Shown here: positions 15,030-22,824 of the stretch, piece after piece
How positions within the stretch are numbered: position 1 is the stretch's first letter
How the letters are laid out: every line of letters starts with the position of its first letter
Assembly: GCA_021850555.1 (NCBI GenBank)
Contig: JAJZLX010000487.1
Coordinates: 1 to 25,120, forward strand
Direction: 5' to 3'
From: Pseudomonadota bacterium
GTDB lineage: Bacteria; Pseudomonadota; Gammaproteobacteria; Steroidobacterales; Steroidobacteraceae
Length of the DNA stretch: 25,120 nucleotides
The notes under the pieces: generated by a model
Database searches by the model: none
What the model saw: only the letters and a program-made list of their open reading frames with translations
What the model was told of the DNA's origin: nothing
Translations under genes and position numbers: made by a program

Positions 15030-15038
15030 CAATGACCG

Positions 15039-17840
15039 TCAATGGGCCTCGTCCCAATTGGCGCCCGTGCCAATCTCCACGCGTAACGGGACCTTGAGCG
15101 CTGCAGCATCCGTCATATGTCCGCGAACCGCCTCGGTCACGATGTCGGTGGCATCCTCGCGCACCTCGAGCACCAGCTCGTCGTGTACCTGCATGATCAG
15201 CCGGGCCGGCGCATCTTGCGCGATGCACCAGGCGTCCACCGCGATCATGGCCCGCTTGATGATATCGGCGGCGGTGCCTTGCATCGGAGCGTTGATCGCG
15301 CTGCGCTCGGCGTACTGGCGGGTCTGTTGATTGCCGGAGCGGATGTCAGGCAGATACAACCGCCGTCCGAACACCGTTTCGACGTAGCCGAGTTCCCGGG
15401 CCTGCGCGCGGGTCTCATCCATGAAGCGGCGCACGCCCGGGTAGCGTTGGAAGTAGCGCTCCACGTAGCGTTGCGCCGAAGCGCGATCGATGCCGAGCTG
15501 GCGCGCCAGGCCGAATGAGGACATGCCGTAGATCAGCCCGAAATTGATGGTCTTGGCGAGCCGCCGCTGATCGGCAGTGACCGCATCGAGCGGCGCCCCG
15601 AACACTTCGGCCGCCGTGGCCCGGTGCACGTCCCGCTCCTCGGCGAAGGCGCCGAGCAGCCCCTCGTCGCCGGAGAGGTGCGCCATGATGCGCAACTCGA
15701 TCTGCGAGTAATCGGCCGCCAGCAGCACATGGCCGGCCGGCGCGACGAAGGCCTGGCGGATGCGCCGGCCTTCAGGCGTCCGGATGGGGATGTTCTGGAG
15801 GTTGGGATCGGTCGAGGAGAGCCGCCCGGTCTGCGCGACGGCTTGATGATAGGACGTGTGAATGCGCCCGGTGTCGGGGTTGATCAGCTCGGGGAGCTTC
15901 TCGGTGTAGGTGGATTTGAGCTTGGCGAGCGCGCGGTATTCGAGCACCGTGCGCGGCAGCGGGTAGGAAGCGGCGAGTTCCTCCAGGACGTCCTCGGCGG
16001 TGGAGGGCTGGCCCTTGGGCGTCTTGCGCAGCACCGGCAGGCCGAGTTTCTCGAACAGCACCTGCTGGAGCTGCTTCGGGGAGTCGACGTTGAGGTCCGT
16101 CCCCGCCTCCCGGCGCGCCCGCTCGGCCAGCTCCACGAGCTTTTCGGCGATCTCCGTGCTCTGCGCGCGCAGCCGCTCGGCGTTGATCAGCACGCCGCGG
16201 CGTTCCATGCGCTGCAGTACCGGCACGAGCGGTTGCTCGATGGTCTCGTAGAGCCGCTCGAGCGCGGGCACGCCGGTGATCTTCGGCCAAAGCATCCGAT
16301 GCAACTGCAACGTGACATCGGCGTCCTCCGCGGCGTACTCGCCGGCTCTCTCCACCGGCACCTGCGCGAAGGGGATCTGCTTTGCGCCCTTGCCGGCCAC
16401 CTCCTCGTACGTGATGGTCTGTACTCCAAGATAGTGCCTTGCCGCCGAATCCATGTTGTGTCGTGTCGCCACGCTGTCCCACACGTAGGACTCGAGCATG
16501 GTGTCGTACCGCATGCCTTCGAGGCGGATGCCGTGATTGGCGAGCACGTGCGCGTCGTACTTCAGGTGGTGGCCGACTTTCGGTCTTGCCGGGTCCTCCA
16601 GCATGGGACGCAGCGCCTCGAGGACCCGGGCGCGGTCGAGCTGCGCCGGCGCCCCCGCATACGCGTGTGCCAGCGGCACATAGGCCGCCTCGCCCGGCGC
16701 GACGCAGAACGATACGCCGACGATCTCGGCCCGCATGTAATCGAGGCTGGTGGTCTCGGTGTCGAACGCGATCAGCTCGGCGCCGCCCAGCTTCAGCAGC
16801 CATCGATCGAGGTCCGCGTGTGTGAGTACCGTGTCGTAGTGACGAGGCGGCCGGATCGACTCGGCCGGCATCGGCGGCGAGTCGGCGGTCGAATCGAGTT
16901 CGAGCGGGGAGCGGCCGGACAGGGAGTCCGGCCTGCGAGAGCTGCCGCCGTCTGCAGTCGCAGCAACGGAGGCCGTATCGCTCCCGTCGAGCTGGCGCAG
17001 GAGCGAGCGCAGCTCGTACCTCGCATACAACTCGCGTAGCCGCTCGAGGTCCGGCGGGGAGGGGCTCAGGTCCTCCGTCTTCACGGGCAGATCGACATCG
17101 GTGTCGATGGTCGCGAGCTTGCGTGAGAGCTCGAGCGTCGCCAGGCCCGCGCGCAGGTTCTCGCCCACCTTGCCGCCGATCTCGCCGACGTGGGCGATGA
17201 GATTGTCCAGTGTTCCGTACTGGCCGAGCAGCTTCGCCGCGGTCTTGGGGCCGACCTTGTCGATGCCCGGGATATTGTCGGCGCTGTCGCCCACCAGTGC
17301 GAGGTAGTCGACGATCTGTTCGGGAAAGACGTCGAACTTCGCTTTGACGCCGGCGCGGTCGAGCACCGTGTTGCTCATCGTGTTGACGAGCGTGATCGAA
17401 TCATCGACCAGCTGGGCCATATCCTTGTCGCCCGTCGAGATCAGCACCCGCTCGCCGGCCCGCGCCGTGCGCCGCGCCAGGGTGCCGATCACATCATCCG
17501 CCTCCACTCCCTCGATGCGAAGAAGCGGCAGGCCCTGGGCGGTGAGCGCGGCGAGCAGCGGCTCGATCTGCGCCCGCAGAGGATCGGGCATCGGCGGCCG
17601 GTGCGCCTTGTACTGCGCGAACAGCTCATCGCGGAAGGTGCGTCCCGGGGCGTCGAACACCAGGGCGAGGTGGCGCGGCCGGCATTCCTTCAGGAACTTG
17701 GAGAGCATGTTCAGCACGCCGAACAGCGCGCCGGTCGGCTCGCCGCGCGAGCTGGTGAGGGGCGGCAGGGCGTTGAAGGCCCGGTAGAGGTAGGAAGAGG
17801 CGTCGATGAGGACGAGATCGGGCGAGGTGGGCGGTTCCAT
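15039..17840 (-). CDS. polA: DNA polymerase I
   Basis: Pol I replaces RNA primers and fills repair gaps. At 933 residues it matches the E. coli enzyme. The 5'-3' nuclease domain covers about 1-290 (VLIDASSYLYRAF, then VFDAPGRTFRDEL, STGDKDMAQLV and GDSADNIPGIDKVGPKTA). A low-complexity linker runs about 290-330. The 3'-5' exonuclease appears active, with FDTETTSLDY (Asp360 and Glu362) and AAEDADVTLQLH. The polymerase domain has motif A DYSQIELRIMAHLSGD, motif B RRLAKTINFGLIYGMSSFG and motif C QVHDELVLEV. The ATG at 17840 is 35 bases after the lptM stop, so thioesterase-lptM-polA may be one transcript. The region downstream holds a probable small RNA. Confidence 0.97.
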   Translation of the reverse strand: MEPPTSPDLVLIDASSYLYRAFNALPPLTSSRGEPTGALFGVLNMLSKFLKECRPRHLALVFDAPGRTFRDELFAQYKAHRPPMPDPLRAQIEPLLAALTAQGLPLLRIEGVEADDVIGTLARRTARAGERVLISTGDKDMAQLVDDSITLVNTMSNTVLDRAGVKAKFDVFPEQIVDYLALVGDSADNIPGIDKVGPKTAAKLLGQYGTLDNLIAHVGEIGGKVGENLRAGLATLELSRKLATIDTDVDLPVKTEDLSPSPPDLERLRELYARYELRSLLRQLDGSDTASVAATADGGSSRRPDSLSGRSPLELDSTADSPPMPAESIRPPRHYDTVLTHADLDRWLLKLGGAELIAFDTETTSLDYMRAEIVGVSFCVAPGEAAYVPLAHAYAGAPAQLDRARVLEALRPMLEDPARPKVGHHLKYDAHVLANHGIRLEGMRYDTMLESYVWDSVATRHNMDSAARHYLGVQTITYEEVAGKGAKQIPFAQVPVERAGEYAAEDADVTLQLHRMLWPKITGVPALERLYETIEQPLVPVLQRMERRGVLINAERLRAQSTEIAEKLVELAERARREAGTDLNVDSPKQLQQVLFEKLGLPVLRKTPKGQPSTAEDVLEELAASYPLPRTVLEYRALAKLKSTYTEKLPELINPDTGRIHTSYHQAVAQTGRLSSTDPNLQNIPIRTPEGRRIRQAFVAPAGHVLLAADYSQIELRIMAHLSGDEGLLGAFAEERDVHRATAAEVFGAPLDAVTADQRRLAKTINFGLIYGMSSFGLARQLGIDRASAQRYVERYFQRYPGVRRFMDETRAQARELGYVETVFGRRLYLPDIRSGNQQTRQYAERSAINAPMQGTAADIIKRAMIAVDAWCIAQDAPARLIMQVHDELVLEVREDATDIVTEAVRGHMTDAAALKVPLRVEIGTGANWDEAH

Positions 17841-17875
17841 GCGCGCAGTATACGGACAGCGCCCGTGCGGGCCGC

Positions 17876-18094
17876 TCAGTTCGGCCGGGCGCCTCCGTGC
17901 GCAGCGCTCGCCTGGCCGCCTTTGTGCTTGGGTTTGGCCGGATCCCGCGGGTGGTTGAGCGCGGGTCCGGCGCCCGCCGCCGCAGGGGCGACCACCGTGG
18001 TGCTCCGTCCGGGCAGATAAAGAGGCCCCTTGAAGCCGCAGGCCGCGCAGCCGAGCGCGACGCTCAGTCCGGCGATGAGCATGCGCACTCTCAT
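17876..18094 (-). CDS. lptM: LptM (YifL)-like LPS-assembly lipoprotein
   Basis: A 72-residue lipoprotein. A short basic and hydrophobic signal leads to Cys19, followed by GFKGPLYLPG, which matches the CGxKGPLYxP hallmark of LptM/YifL. In E. coli this small protein helps LptD mature in the outer-membrane LPS translocon. Cys16 is a second cysteine in the signal but lacks the family context, so Cys19 is taken as the lipidated residue. The rest is Ala/Pro/Gly-rich and probably disordered. In many gammaproteobacteria it lies next to lysA-dapF; here it lies between a thioesterase and polA, 7 bases after the thioesterase stop. Small size and low complexity make it easy to miss in automatic annotation. 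Confidence 0.85.
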   Translation of the reverse strand: MRVRMLIAGLSVALGCAACGFKGPLYLPGRSTTVVAPAAAGAGPALNHPRDPAKPKHKGGQASAAHGGARPN

Positions 18095-18101
18095 CGGGGT
18101 C

Positions 18102-18536
18102 TCAGGGGGCCGAGGCGCGGCGCGGTATCACGGCCATCGTCAGTCTGGATACGCAGGTCAGCCTGCCTTCCTCGTCCCGGATCTCGATGCCCCAGACCTG
18201 GCTGCGGTGGCCGATGTGAAAGGGACGTGCCGTGGCCGTGATGACGCCCGCGCTCACCGGGCGCAGGTGATTGGCGTTGAGTTCCTGCCCGAGGCACATG
18301 AATCGCTCAGGATCCACGCACAGGTCCGCAGCGAGACTGCCGACGGTCTCCGCGAGCGCAGCGGAGACTCCTCCGTGCAGGATGCCATAAGGCTGGTGCA
18401 GATCGGGCGTGACCCGCAGGGTCGCGCGCAGATGATCGGAGCCGATCTCGGTGATCCGGATACCGATGCGCCGCGCGAAGCCGCCGGCGATCTGCTCCAG
18501 GGACTGGGGTGTGACTTCACGGTGCCAGATGCTCAT
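18102..18536 (-). CDS. Hotdog-fold acyl-CoA thioesterase
   Basis: A 144-residue single-hotdog thioesterase of the PaaI/MenI (YdiI) type, which hydrolyses acyl-CoA or aromatic acyl-CoA esters in the cytoplasm. The signature GILHGGVSAALAETVGS spans 51-67, with His54 and the catalytic Glu63. ELNANHLRPVSAGVITATAR is the typical central strand. The substrate cannot be fixed from sequence: 1,4-dihydroxy-2-naphthoyl-CoA and phenylacetate-type esters are possibilities, but no menaquinone or phenylacetate gene is nearby. It begins a probable operon with lptM and polA and is divergent from maiA. A TAGAAT box six bases before the ATG would produce a leaderless message. Confidence 0.88.
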   Translation of the reverse strand: MSIWHREVTPQSLEQIAGGFARRIGIRITEIGSDHLRATLRVTPDLHQPYGILHGGVSAALAETVGSLAADLCVDPERFMCLGQELNANHLRPVSAGVITATARPFHIGHRSQVWGIEIRDEEGRLTCVSRLTMAVIPRRASAP

Positions 18537-18542
18537 GGCGGG

Positions 18543-18548
18543 ATTCTA
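18543..18548 (-). promoter_or_regulatory. -10 box directly before the thioesterase start
   Basis: TAGAAT on the minus strand (five of six bases match the consensus) is separated from the ATG by only six bases. Transcription would therefore start at about the A of the ATG. A -35 is not convincing. Confidence 0.35.
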
Positions 18549-18644
18549 GCCGCCGCGCAGCCAGGCCGTCTCAGGCCTTTCCGAGGCGCCATCGGCCATG
18601 GCACCCTTGATCACCTGCCGGGGTTCGGTGGCGCGGGAATCATC

Positions 18645-19280
18645 ATGAAGCTCTACACCTATTTTCGCAGCTCCGCGGCGTACCGCGTGCGCATCGCGCT
18701 CAATCTCAAGGGTATCGCCTACGAGCCGGTTCCCATCGACCTGCGGTCCGGGGCGCAGCGCCGTCTGCAGTATCTGGAGATGAACCCCCAGGGACTGGTG
18801 CCGGCGCTCGAGGACGGCGGGACGGTCTTCGGCCAGTCCCTCGCCATCCTGGAATATCTGGATGAGATGCATCCGCAGCCGCCCCTCCTGCCGCGCTCAC
18901 CGGCAGACCGAGCCCGCGTCCGCTCGCTCGCACTCTCCATCGCCTGCGATCTGCACCCGCTCAACAACCTGCGGGTGCTGAATTATCTGCGCTCGGACCT
19001 GGGGCAGGACGAGGGCGCCGTCAACGACTGGTACCGCCATTGGATCGCGGAGGGCTTCGCGGCCCTGGAGGAGGAGGCGCGGCGCGATGGCAGCGGCCGG
19101 CACCTGTTCGGCAATGAAGTCACCCTGGCGGATGTCTGCCTGGTGCCGCAGATGTTCAACGCCCGCCGTTTCGACTGCGACCTCGAGCCCTATCCGGCCT
19201 TGAGGGCCATCAGCGAGCACCTGGAGGCGTTGCCTGAGTTCGCGCGGGCGGCGCCCGCCGCGCAACCGGACGCAGTCTGA
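18645..19280 (+). CDS. maiA: Maleylacetoacetate isomerase (zeta-class glutathione transferase)
   Basis: This glutathione-dependent enzyme converts maleylacetoacetate to fumarylacetoacetate in tyrosine and homogentisate breakdown. It has 211 residues. The N-terminal thioredoxin-like domain carries YFRSSAAYRVRIALNLKG (residues 6-23), the zeta-class SSxxxRVRIAL motif; many relatives have Cys after SS, here Ala. NPQGLVPALED and the GSH-binding QSLAILEYLDE follow. The helical C-terminal domain has DLHPLNNLRVLNYL and TLADVCLVPQMFNARRFDCD. No homogentisate dioxygenase or fumarylacetoacetase gene is adjacent, so it stands alone. The ATG at 18645 matches the family start. It is divergent from the thioesterase; a dehydrogenase gene converges on it, with the two stops one base apart. 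Confidence 0.9.
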   Translation: MKLYTYFRSSAAYRVRIALNLKGIAYEPVPIDLRSGAQRRLQYLEMNPQGLVPALEDGGTVFGQSLAILEYLDEMHPQPPLLPRSPADRARVRSLALSIACDLHPLNNLRVLNYLRSDLGQDEGAVNDWYRHWIAEGFAALEEEARRDGSGRHLFGNEVTLADVCLVPQMFNARRFDCDLEPYPALRAISEHLEALPEFARAAPAAQPDAV

Positions 19281-19281
19281 T

Positions 19282-20166
19282 TCAGGCGCGGCTGTCGCGG
19301 GCGGGCGCGAACAGCTCCGCCTTGAGACGGAAAGTCGCCGAGATGTCCTCATCACCGTGACCGCGGGCGATGAGCTCGGCGTACTCGGCCAGCATGCGCT
19401 CGACTACCGGCAGCGCGACACCGAGGCGCGCTGCCATGTCGCGGCAGATCGCAAGATCCTTGGCGTGCAGGCGCACGCGAAAGCCGGCCGGGTAGCTGCC
19501 GCGCACCATGTTGGGTGCGCGGTGCACGAAATACCAGCTCGAGCCCGCGCCCTTGCCGAGGGTGTCGATGAGCTTCTCGAGCGGCAGGCCCTGCGCGCGC
19601 GCGAACGCCATCGCTTCCGAGACTGCCTCGATGATGCCGGCGCACATGATCTGGTTGGTGGCCTTGGCCGCCTGACCGCTGCCCACGGGACCGAACAGGG
19701 CGATGGTGCTCCCCATGGCGGCAAGCACGGGCCGGGCCCGCTCGAACACCTCCGGCGCACCGCCCGCCATGATGGCGAGCGTTCCCTCGCGCGCCCCTTC
19801 CACTCCGCCGCTCACGGGGCAATCGAGGAACTGCGCCCCTCCGCGATGCAACAGCTCGGCGGCACGTCGCGCGGTGTCGGCGGCTATGGTCGAGCAGTCG
19901 ATCATCAATGCACCCGGGGCGAGCGCCTGTGCGAGTGCGCCGGCGACCTCGAGCACATCGGCATCGGCGGACACGCAGCTCACCACGACATCGACGCTGG
20001 CGGCGAGCTGCGCCAGGGTGGGCGGCGCCTGGATGGAGAGCTCGGTGGCCAGTGTCCGGGCCTTCTCGCCGGTGCGGTTCCAGACCGCGGTCAGAAGTCC
20101 CGCCCGGTGCAGGTTGCGGGCCATGGGCAGACCCATCGCGCCCAATCCGACGAATCCCACCCGCAT
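19282..20166 (-). CDS. Beta-hydroxyacid dehydrogenase (HIBADH/GlxR family)
   Basis: A 294-residue NAD(P)-dependent oxidoreductase. The Rossmann signature is GLGAMGLPMARNLHRAG (7-23), the substrate loop DCPVSGGVEGAREGTLA (115-131) and the catalytic Lys168 is in GSGQAAKATNQ. The C-terminal all-helical domain follows (HAKDLAICRDMAARLGVALP). The family includes 3-hydroxyisobutyrate dehydrogenase (MmsB) and tartronate semialdehyde reductase (GlxR). The first would fit the mmsA at 3751, but it is 14 kb away, and many family members act on other hydroxy acids, so no symbol is given. The ATG at 20166 begins the Rossmann fold directly and follows GAGGAG; the frame stays open upstream but carries no conserved sequence. 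Confidence 0.88.
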   Translation of the reverse strand: MRVGFVGLGAMGLPMARNLHRAGLLTAVWNRTGEKARTLATELSIQAPPTLAQLAASVDVVVSCVSADADVLEVAGALAQALAPGALMIDCSTIAADTARRAAELLHRGGAQFLDCPVSGGVEGAREGTLAIMAGGAPEVFERARPVLAAMGSTIALFGPVGSGQAAKATNQIMCAGIIEAVSEAMAFARAQGLPLEKLIDTLGKGAGSSWYFVHRAPNMVRGSYPAGFRVRLHAKDLAICRDMAARLGVALPVVERMLAEYAELIARGHGDEDISATFRLKAELFAPARDSRA

Positions 20167-20211
20167 GGTTCGCCCGCTCCTCGAGGGAAGCGGCCGGCCG
20201 GCCGCATCGCC

Positions 20212-20240
20212 ACTATAGTGACTCAGAGGGCGATCTGAAA
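20212..20240 (-). promoter_or_regulatory. Candidate promoter of the beta-hydroxyacid dehydrogenase gene
   Basis: On the minus strand TATAGT (20217-20212; five of six bases match) lies 17 bases after a poor -35, TTTCAG. The -10 is embedded in a 10-bp palindrome CACTATAGTG (20211-20220). The rest of the 134-bp gap to the DUF4124 gene shows nothing else. Confidence 0.35.
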
Positions 20241-20300
20241 CCCGTACAGGCCCGGGCTCGAGATCGGCGGCCTTCCCGTCCCGGCACGGCCCCGCTGGAG

Positions 20301-20762
20301 CTAGCGGGAATGGGCTTCGCAGAGCCGGTTCATGCTCGCGAGCGCCTTGGTCCGGGCGGCATCCGCCTGCGCGCCGGAGAGGTAGTGCCGCCGCCCGTGC
20401 TTGCCGGTCGTGAACAGACGGCGGGCGTAGATCAGCCGTTGGTAAAGCGCCTTCGCGCTCTTGCAACGCTCAGCCTGCAGTTTGGCCTCTTTGGCTTGCA
20501 CGGTGCGCTCATCGGCCGCCCGCCGGATCTGACGGTCGGCCGCTTTGCTCTCGTCCGCGATGCCCTGCAGCGCTGCGGCGGAGCTGCCCGCGTGCAGCGA
20601 CCCCGATGTCCTCATGACCAGCTTGGCGCCCGGCACCCACTGGTCGCTGTAGTGCACCACGCCGTCTTTACCGACCCAGCGGTAGACATCGGCGTGGGCG
20701 AGGCCGAGCGTGCCGGCCAGCATGAATCCCGACAACAGGATCAAGATTGAGGTACGTGACAT
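20301..20762 (-). CDS. DUF4124 domain protein, exported
   Basis: A 153-residue periplasmic protein of unknown function. The signal peptide ends at about residue 24 (AHA-DVYRW). DVYRWVGKDGVVHYSDQWVPGAK is the DUF4124 domain, a short beta-sheet module common in gammaproteobacterial exported proteins. The C-terminal part (about 60-153) is helical and rich in Lys, Arg and Ala (ADESKAADRQIRRAADER) and may form a coiled coil. Two cysteines (CKSA and LCEA) could form a disulfide, made by the DsbA proteins of this region or others. It has a good GGGAGA ribosome-binding site. No partner gene is evident. Confidence 0.85.
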   Translation of the reverse strand: MSRTSILILLSGFMLAGTLGLAHADVYRWVGKDGVVHYSDQWVPGAKLVMRTSGSLHAGSSAAALQGIADESKAADRQIRRAADERTVQAKEAKLQAERCKSAKALYQRLIYARRLFTTGKHGRRHYLSGAQADAARTKALASMNRLCEAHSR

Positions 20763-20847
20763 GGACGTCTCCCGGCATGGCGGTGCCCGCCTGGTCGAGC
20801 CGACATTCTAAGGCCCTGTCCCGTGGGCGGCGGGTGGACCGGGGTCC

Positions 20848-20890
20848 CAAAAATGAAAGCCCCCGGGCCGCAGGCGGCGGACCGGGGGCT
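20848..20890 (-). terminator. Rho-independent terminator of amtB
   Basis: AGCCCCCGG (20858-20866) pairs with CCGGGGGCT (20882-20890) around a 15-base loop. On the minus strand the stem is followed by a T-rich run (TTTCATTTTT), about 24 bases after the amtB stop. This is a strong terminator for amtB transcripts. Confidence 0.88.
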
Positions 20891-20913
20891 GGGCAAATAG
20901 CTCGAGCTTGAGC

Positions 20914-22293
20914 TTACATATCGTAGGCGCGCTCGCCGTGGACGGTGATGTCCAGGCCCTCCCGCTCCTCGTCCTCGCTCACGCGCAGGCCGATGGTCGA
21001 CTTGACGAGGTAGAAACCGATGGCCGAAACCACGGCGGTCCACACGATGACGACACCCACGGCCTCGGCCTGGATGAGCAGTTGATGCCAGATGCCGGGG
21101 TAGGCGCTGCCGCCCGGTCCGCCGAGCGCCGGATCGTTGAAGATGCCGGTGGCGAGTGCGCCGAAGATGCCCCCCAGGGCATGTACTCCAAAGACGTCCA
21201 GAGCGTCATCGGTGCGGATCATTTTCTTCAGTCCCGTGACGCCCCAGAAGCAAAGTGGTCCGACACCGAGGCCGATCAGGAATGCGCCCGGTATGCCGAC
21301 GTTGCCGGCGGCCGGCGTGATGGCCACGAGGCCGGCCACCGAGCCCGAGGCCGCGCCCAGCATCGAGGGCTTGCCCTTGATGATCCATTCCGTGCCCATC
21401 CAGGCGAGCACCGCGCAGGCGGTGGCGAGATAGGTATTCAGGAAGGCGAGCGCCGCCGAGCCGTTGGCCTCGAGGGCGGAGCCGGCATTGAACCCGAACC
21501 AGCCGAACCACAGGAGCGAGGCGCCGATCATGGTCATGGTGAGGCTGTGCGGGGGCATCGGCTCCTTACCGAGGCCGATGCGCTTGCCGAGGATGATCGC
21601 GCCCACCAGGCCTGCGACGCCGGCGTTGATGTGCACCACGGTGCCGCCGGCGAAGTCGAGTGCGCCCAACTTCCACAGGAACCCGCCCACGGGATGCGCG
21701 CCCGGCGTGGTATCGAGGCCCGGCCAGTACCACACCATGTGCGCCACCGGGCAGTAGCAGAAGGTGAACCAGAACGCCAGGAACACAAGGATGCCCGAGA
21801 ACTTCACCCGCTCGACCAGCGCGCCCAGGATCAGGCAGCAGGTGATGGCGGCGAAGGTGGCCTGGAAGCCAACGTACACCAGCTCATTGAGCACCACACC
21901 CTTGTCGAACGTGCCGATCGTGGAGAACGCGCCGGTGGCCGGGTTGAAGGTGCCGGCGAGGAACAGGCGGCTCAGGCCCCCGATGAAGGCGTTGCCTGCG
22001 GTGAAGGCCAGGGAATAGCCGTAGATGCACCACAGGACCGAGATCAGCGAGAAGCCGACGAACACTTGCATCAGCACCGAGAGCATGTTCTTGGTGCGCA
22101 CGAGGCCGCCGTAGAACAGGCCGAGCGCCGGCACCGACATCAGCAGGACCAGTGCGGTGGAGGTCATCATCCAGGCCATGTCGCCCTTGTTCGGCACGGG
22201 TGTGGCGGCGCAGGCCATCGTGGGGCTGAGCGCCACGAGGGCGGCAGCCCCTGACATGAAGAGGAATTTGACGTGTTTTGGAGCAATGCGCAT
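20914..22293 (-). CDS. amtB: Ammonium transporter
   Basis: AmtB conducts ammonium across the inner membrane. The 459-residue protein has a signal-like N-terminus (residues 1-29, ending TMACAA) followed by about eleven transmembrane helices. Seen in order are LGLFYGGLVRTKNMLSVLMQ (first helices), the pore His in CPVAHMVWYWPG, the highly conserved DFAGGTVVHINAGVAGLVGA and LLWFGWFGFNAGSALEANG, and the second pore His in DVFGVHALGGIFGALATGIF. The ATG at 22293 has a GGGAGA ribosome-binding site. Upstream lie a sigma-54 promoter and an NtrC-type dyad, so it should be switched on under nitrogen limitation. The PII gene glnK, which usually sits beside amtB to block the channel, is missing from this locus. 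Confidence 0.95.
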   Translation of the reverse strand: MRIAPKHVKFLFMSGAAALVALSPTMACAATPVPNKGDMAWMMTSTALVLLMSVPALGLFYGGLVRTKNMLSVLMQVFVGFSLISVLWCIYGYSLAFTAGNAFIGGLSRLFLAGTFNPATGAFSTIGTFDKGVVLNELVYVGFQATFAAITCCLILGALVERVKFSGILVFLAFWFTFCYCPVAHMVWYWPGLDTTPGAHPVGGFLWKLGALDFAGGTVVHINAGVAGLVGAIILGKRIGLGKEPMPPHSLTMTMIGASLLWFGWFGFNAGSALEANGSAALAFLNTYLATACAVLAWMGTEWIIKGKPSMLGAASGSVAGLVAITPAAGNVGIPGAFLIGLGVGPLCFWGVTGLKKMIRTDDALDVFGVHALGGIFGALATGIFNDPALGGPGGSAYPGIWHQLLIQAEAVGVVIVWTAVVSAIGFYLVKSTIGLRVSEDEEREGLDITVHGERAYDM

Positions 22294-22402
22294 GTTTTCT
22301 CCCGGGGCGGTTCTCGTGCGACGTGCGTTTCGAGGCGATCGGACTACATATGGGGGCTGCCCGAGCCGCCGTGACGCGCGTAAGCTGATGACGCGGGCGT
22401 GG

Positions 22403-22418
22403 TGCAGAATCCATGCCA
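22403..22418 (-). promoter_or_regulatory. Sigma-54 promoter of amtB
   Basis: The minus strand reads TGGCATGGATTCTGCA. Compared with the sigma-54 consensus TGGCACGnnnnTTGCA, only two defined positions differ, and the GG and GC doublets have the exact required spacing. It lies 110 bases before the amtB ATG and predicts a start near 22391. Confidence 0.8.
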
Positions 22419-22471
22419 TCGGAAATTTCAGTGCAGTTTCCGCAGCTTGCGTCGGATTTGCGCCAGCTCTC

Positions 22472-22486
22472 GCACCGATGTGGTGC
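22472..22486. promoter_or_regulatory. NtrC-type binding dyad
   Basis: GCACCGATGTGGTGC is a perfect GCACC-N5-GGTGC inverted repeat, the NtrC (GlnG) enhancer consensus. Its centre is about 88 bases upstream of the predicted sigma-54 start of amtB, a suitable distance for looping. It is also 55 bases before the ubiK ATG on the other strand. Confidence 0.75.
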
Positions 22487-22540
22487 CGCCCGCTGGTCCC
22501 TTCGCCCCAAAGCGGGGCACGTATTTCGAGGTCAGTGACG

Positions 22541-22795
22541 ATGGATATCTTTGGTATCGATGCGATCGCCCGCCGGCTTGCAGACAGCGTCCCGCCTGCC
22601 CTGCGCACCATGCAGAAGGACCTGGAGGACAACTTCCGGGCGGTGTTGCGGGCCAGCCTGAGCAAGCTCGATCTGGTGACCCGGGATGAATTCGACACCC
22701 AGACGCGGGTGCTGCAGCGCACACGGGAGCGCCTGGCCGAGCTCGAGGCACGGCTTCAGGCGCTGGAAGGCGGCCCGCCACCGACGGGTCGCTAG
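22541..22795 (+). CDS. ubiK: Ubiquinone biosynthesis accessory factor UbiK
   Basis: UbiK (YqiC/BMFP family) is a small coiled-coil protein that assists the soluble Ubi complex in aerobic ubiquinone synthesis. The 84-residue product has the family plan: an amphipathic N-terminal helix (IDAIARRLADSVPPALRTMQ), the conserved FRAVLRASLSKLDLVTRDEF segment (about 31-50) and a C-terminal coiled coil (TQTRVLQRTRERLAELEARL). It is divergent from amtB and 29 bases upstream of comM, the order seen in several gammaproteobacteria. A short GCCCC/GGGGC hairpin lies at 22504-22518, before the start. ATG 22541 fits the usual N-terminus. Confidence 0.9.
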   Translation: MDIFGIDAIARRLADSVPPALRTMQKDLEDNFRAVLRASLSKLDLVTRDEFDTQTRVLQRTRERLAELEARLQALEGGPPPTGR

Positions 22796-22824
22796 CCGGA
22801 TCGCAGGCTCGACGGGCTCGCGCC

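Noticed and set aside
15624..17039. 471-codon plus-strand frame inside polA
   Set aside because: It is a shadow of polA codon bias, with no conserved motif.
19282..20466. Longer N-terminal extension of the beta-hydroxyacid dehydrogenase
   Set aside because: The frame stays open upstream, but the Rossmann fold starts at the ATG at 20166, which has a ribosome-binding site, and the extension would overlap the DUF4124 gene.
20908..22254. 448-codon plus-strand frame opposite amtB
   Set aside because: Its Gly/His/Glu/Ala repeats mirror the transmembrane codons of amtB; it is not a protein family.
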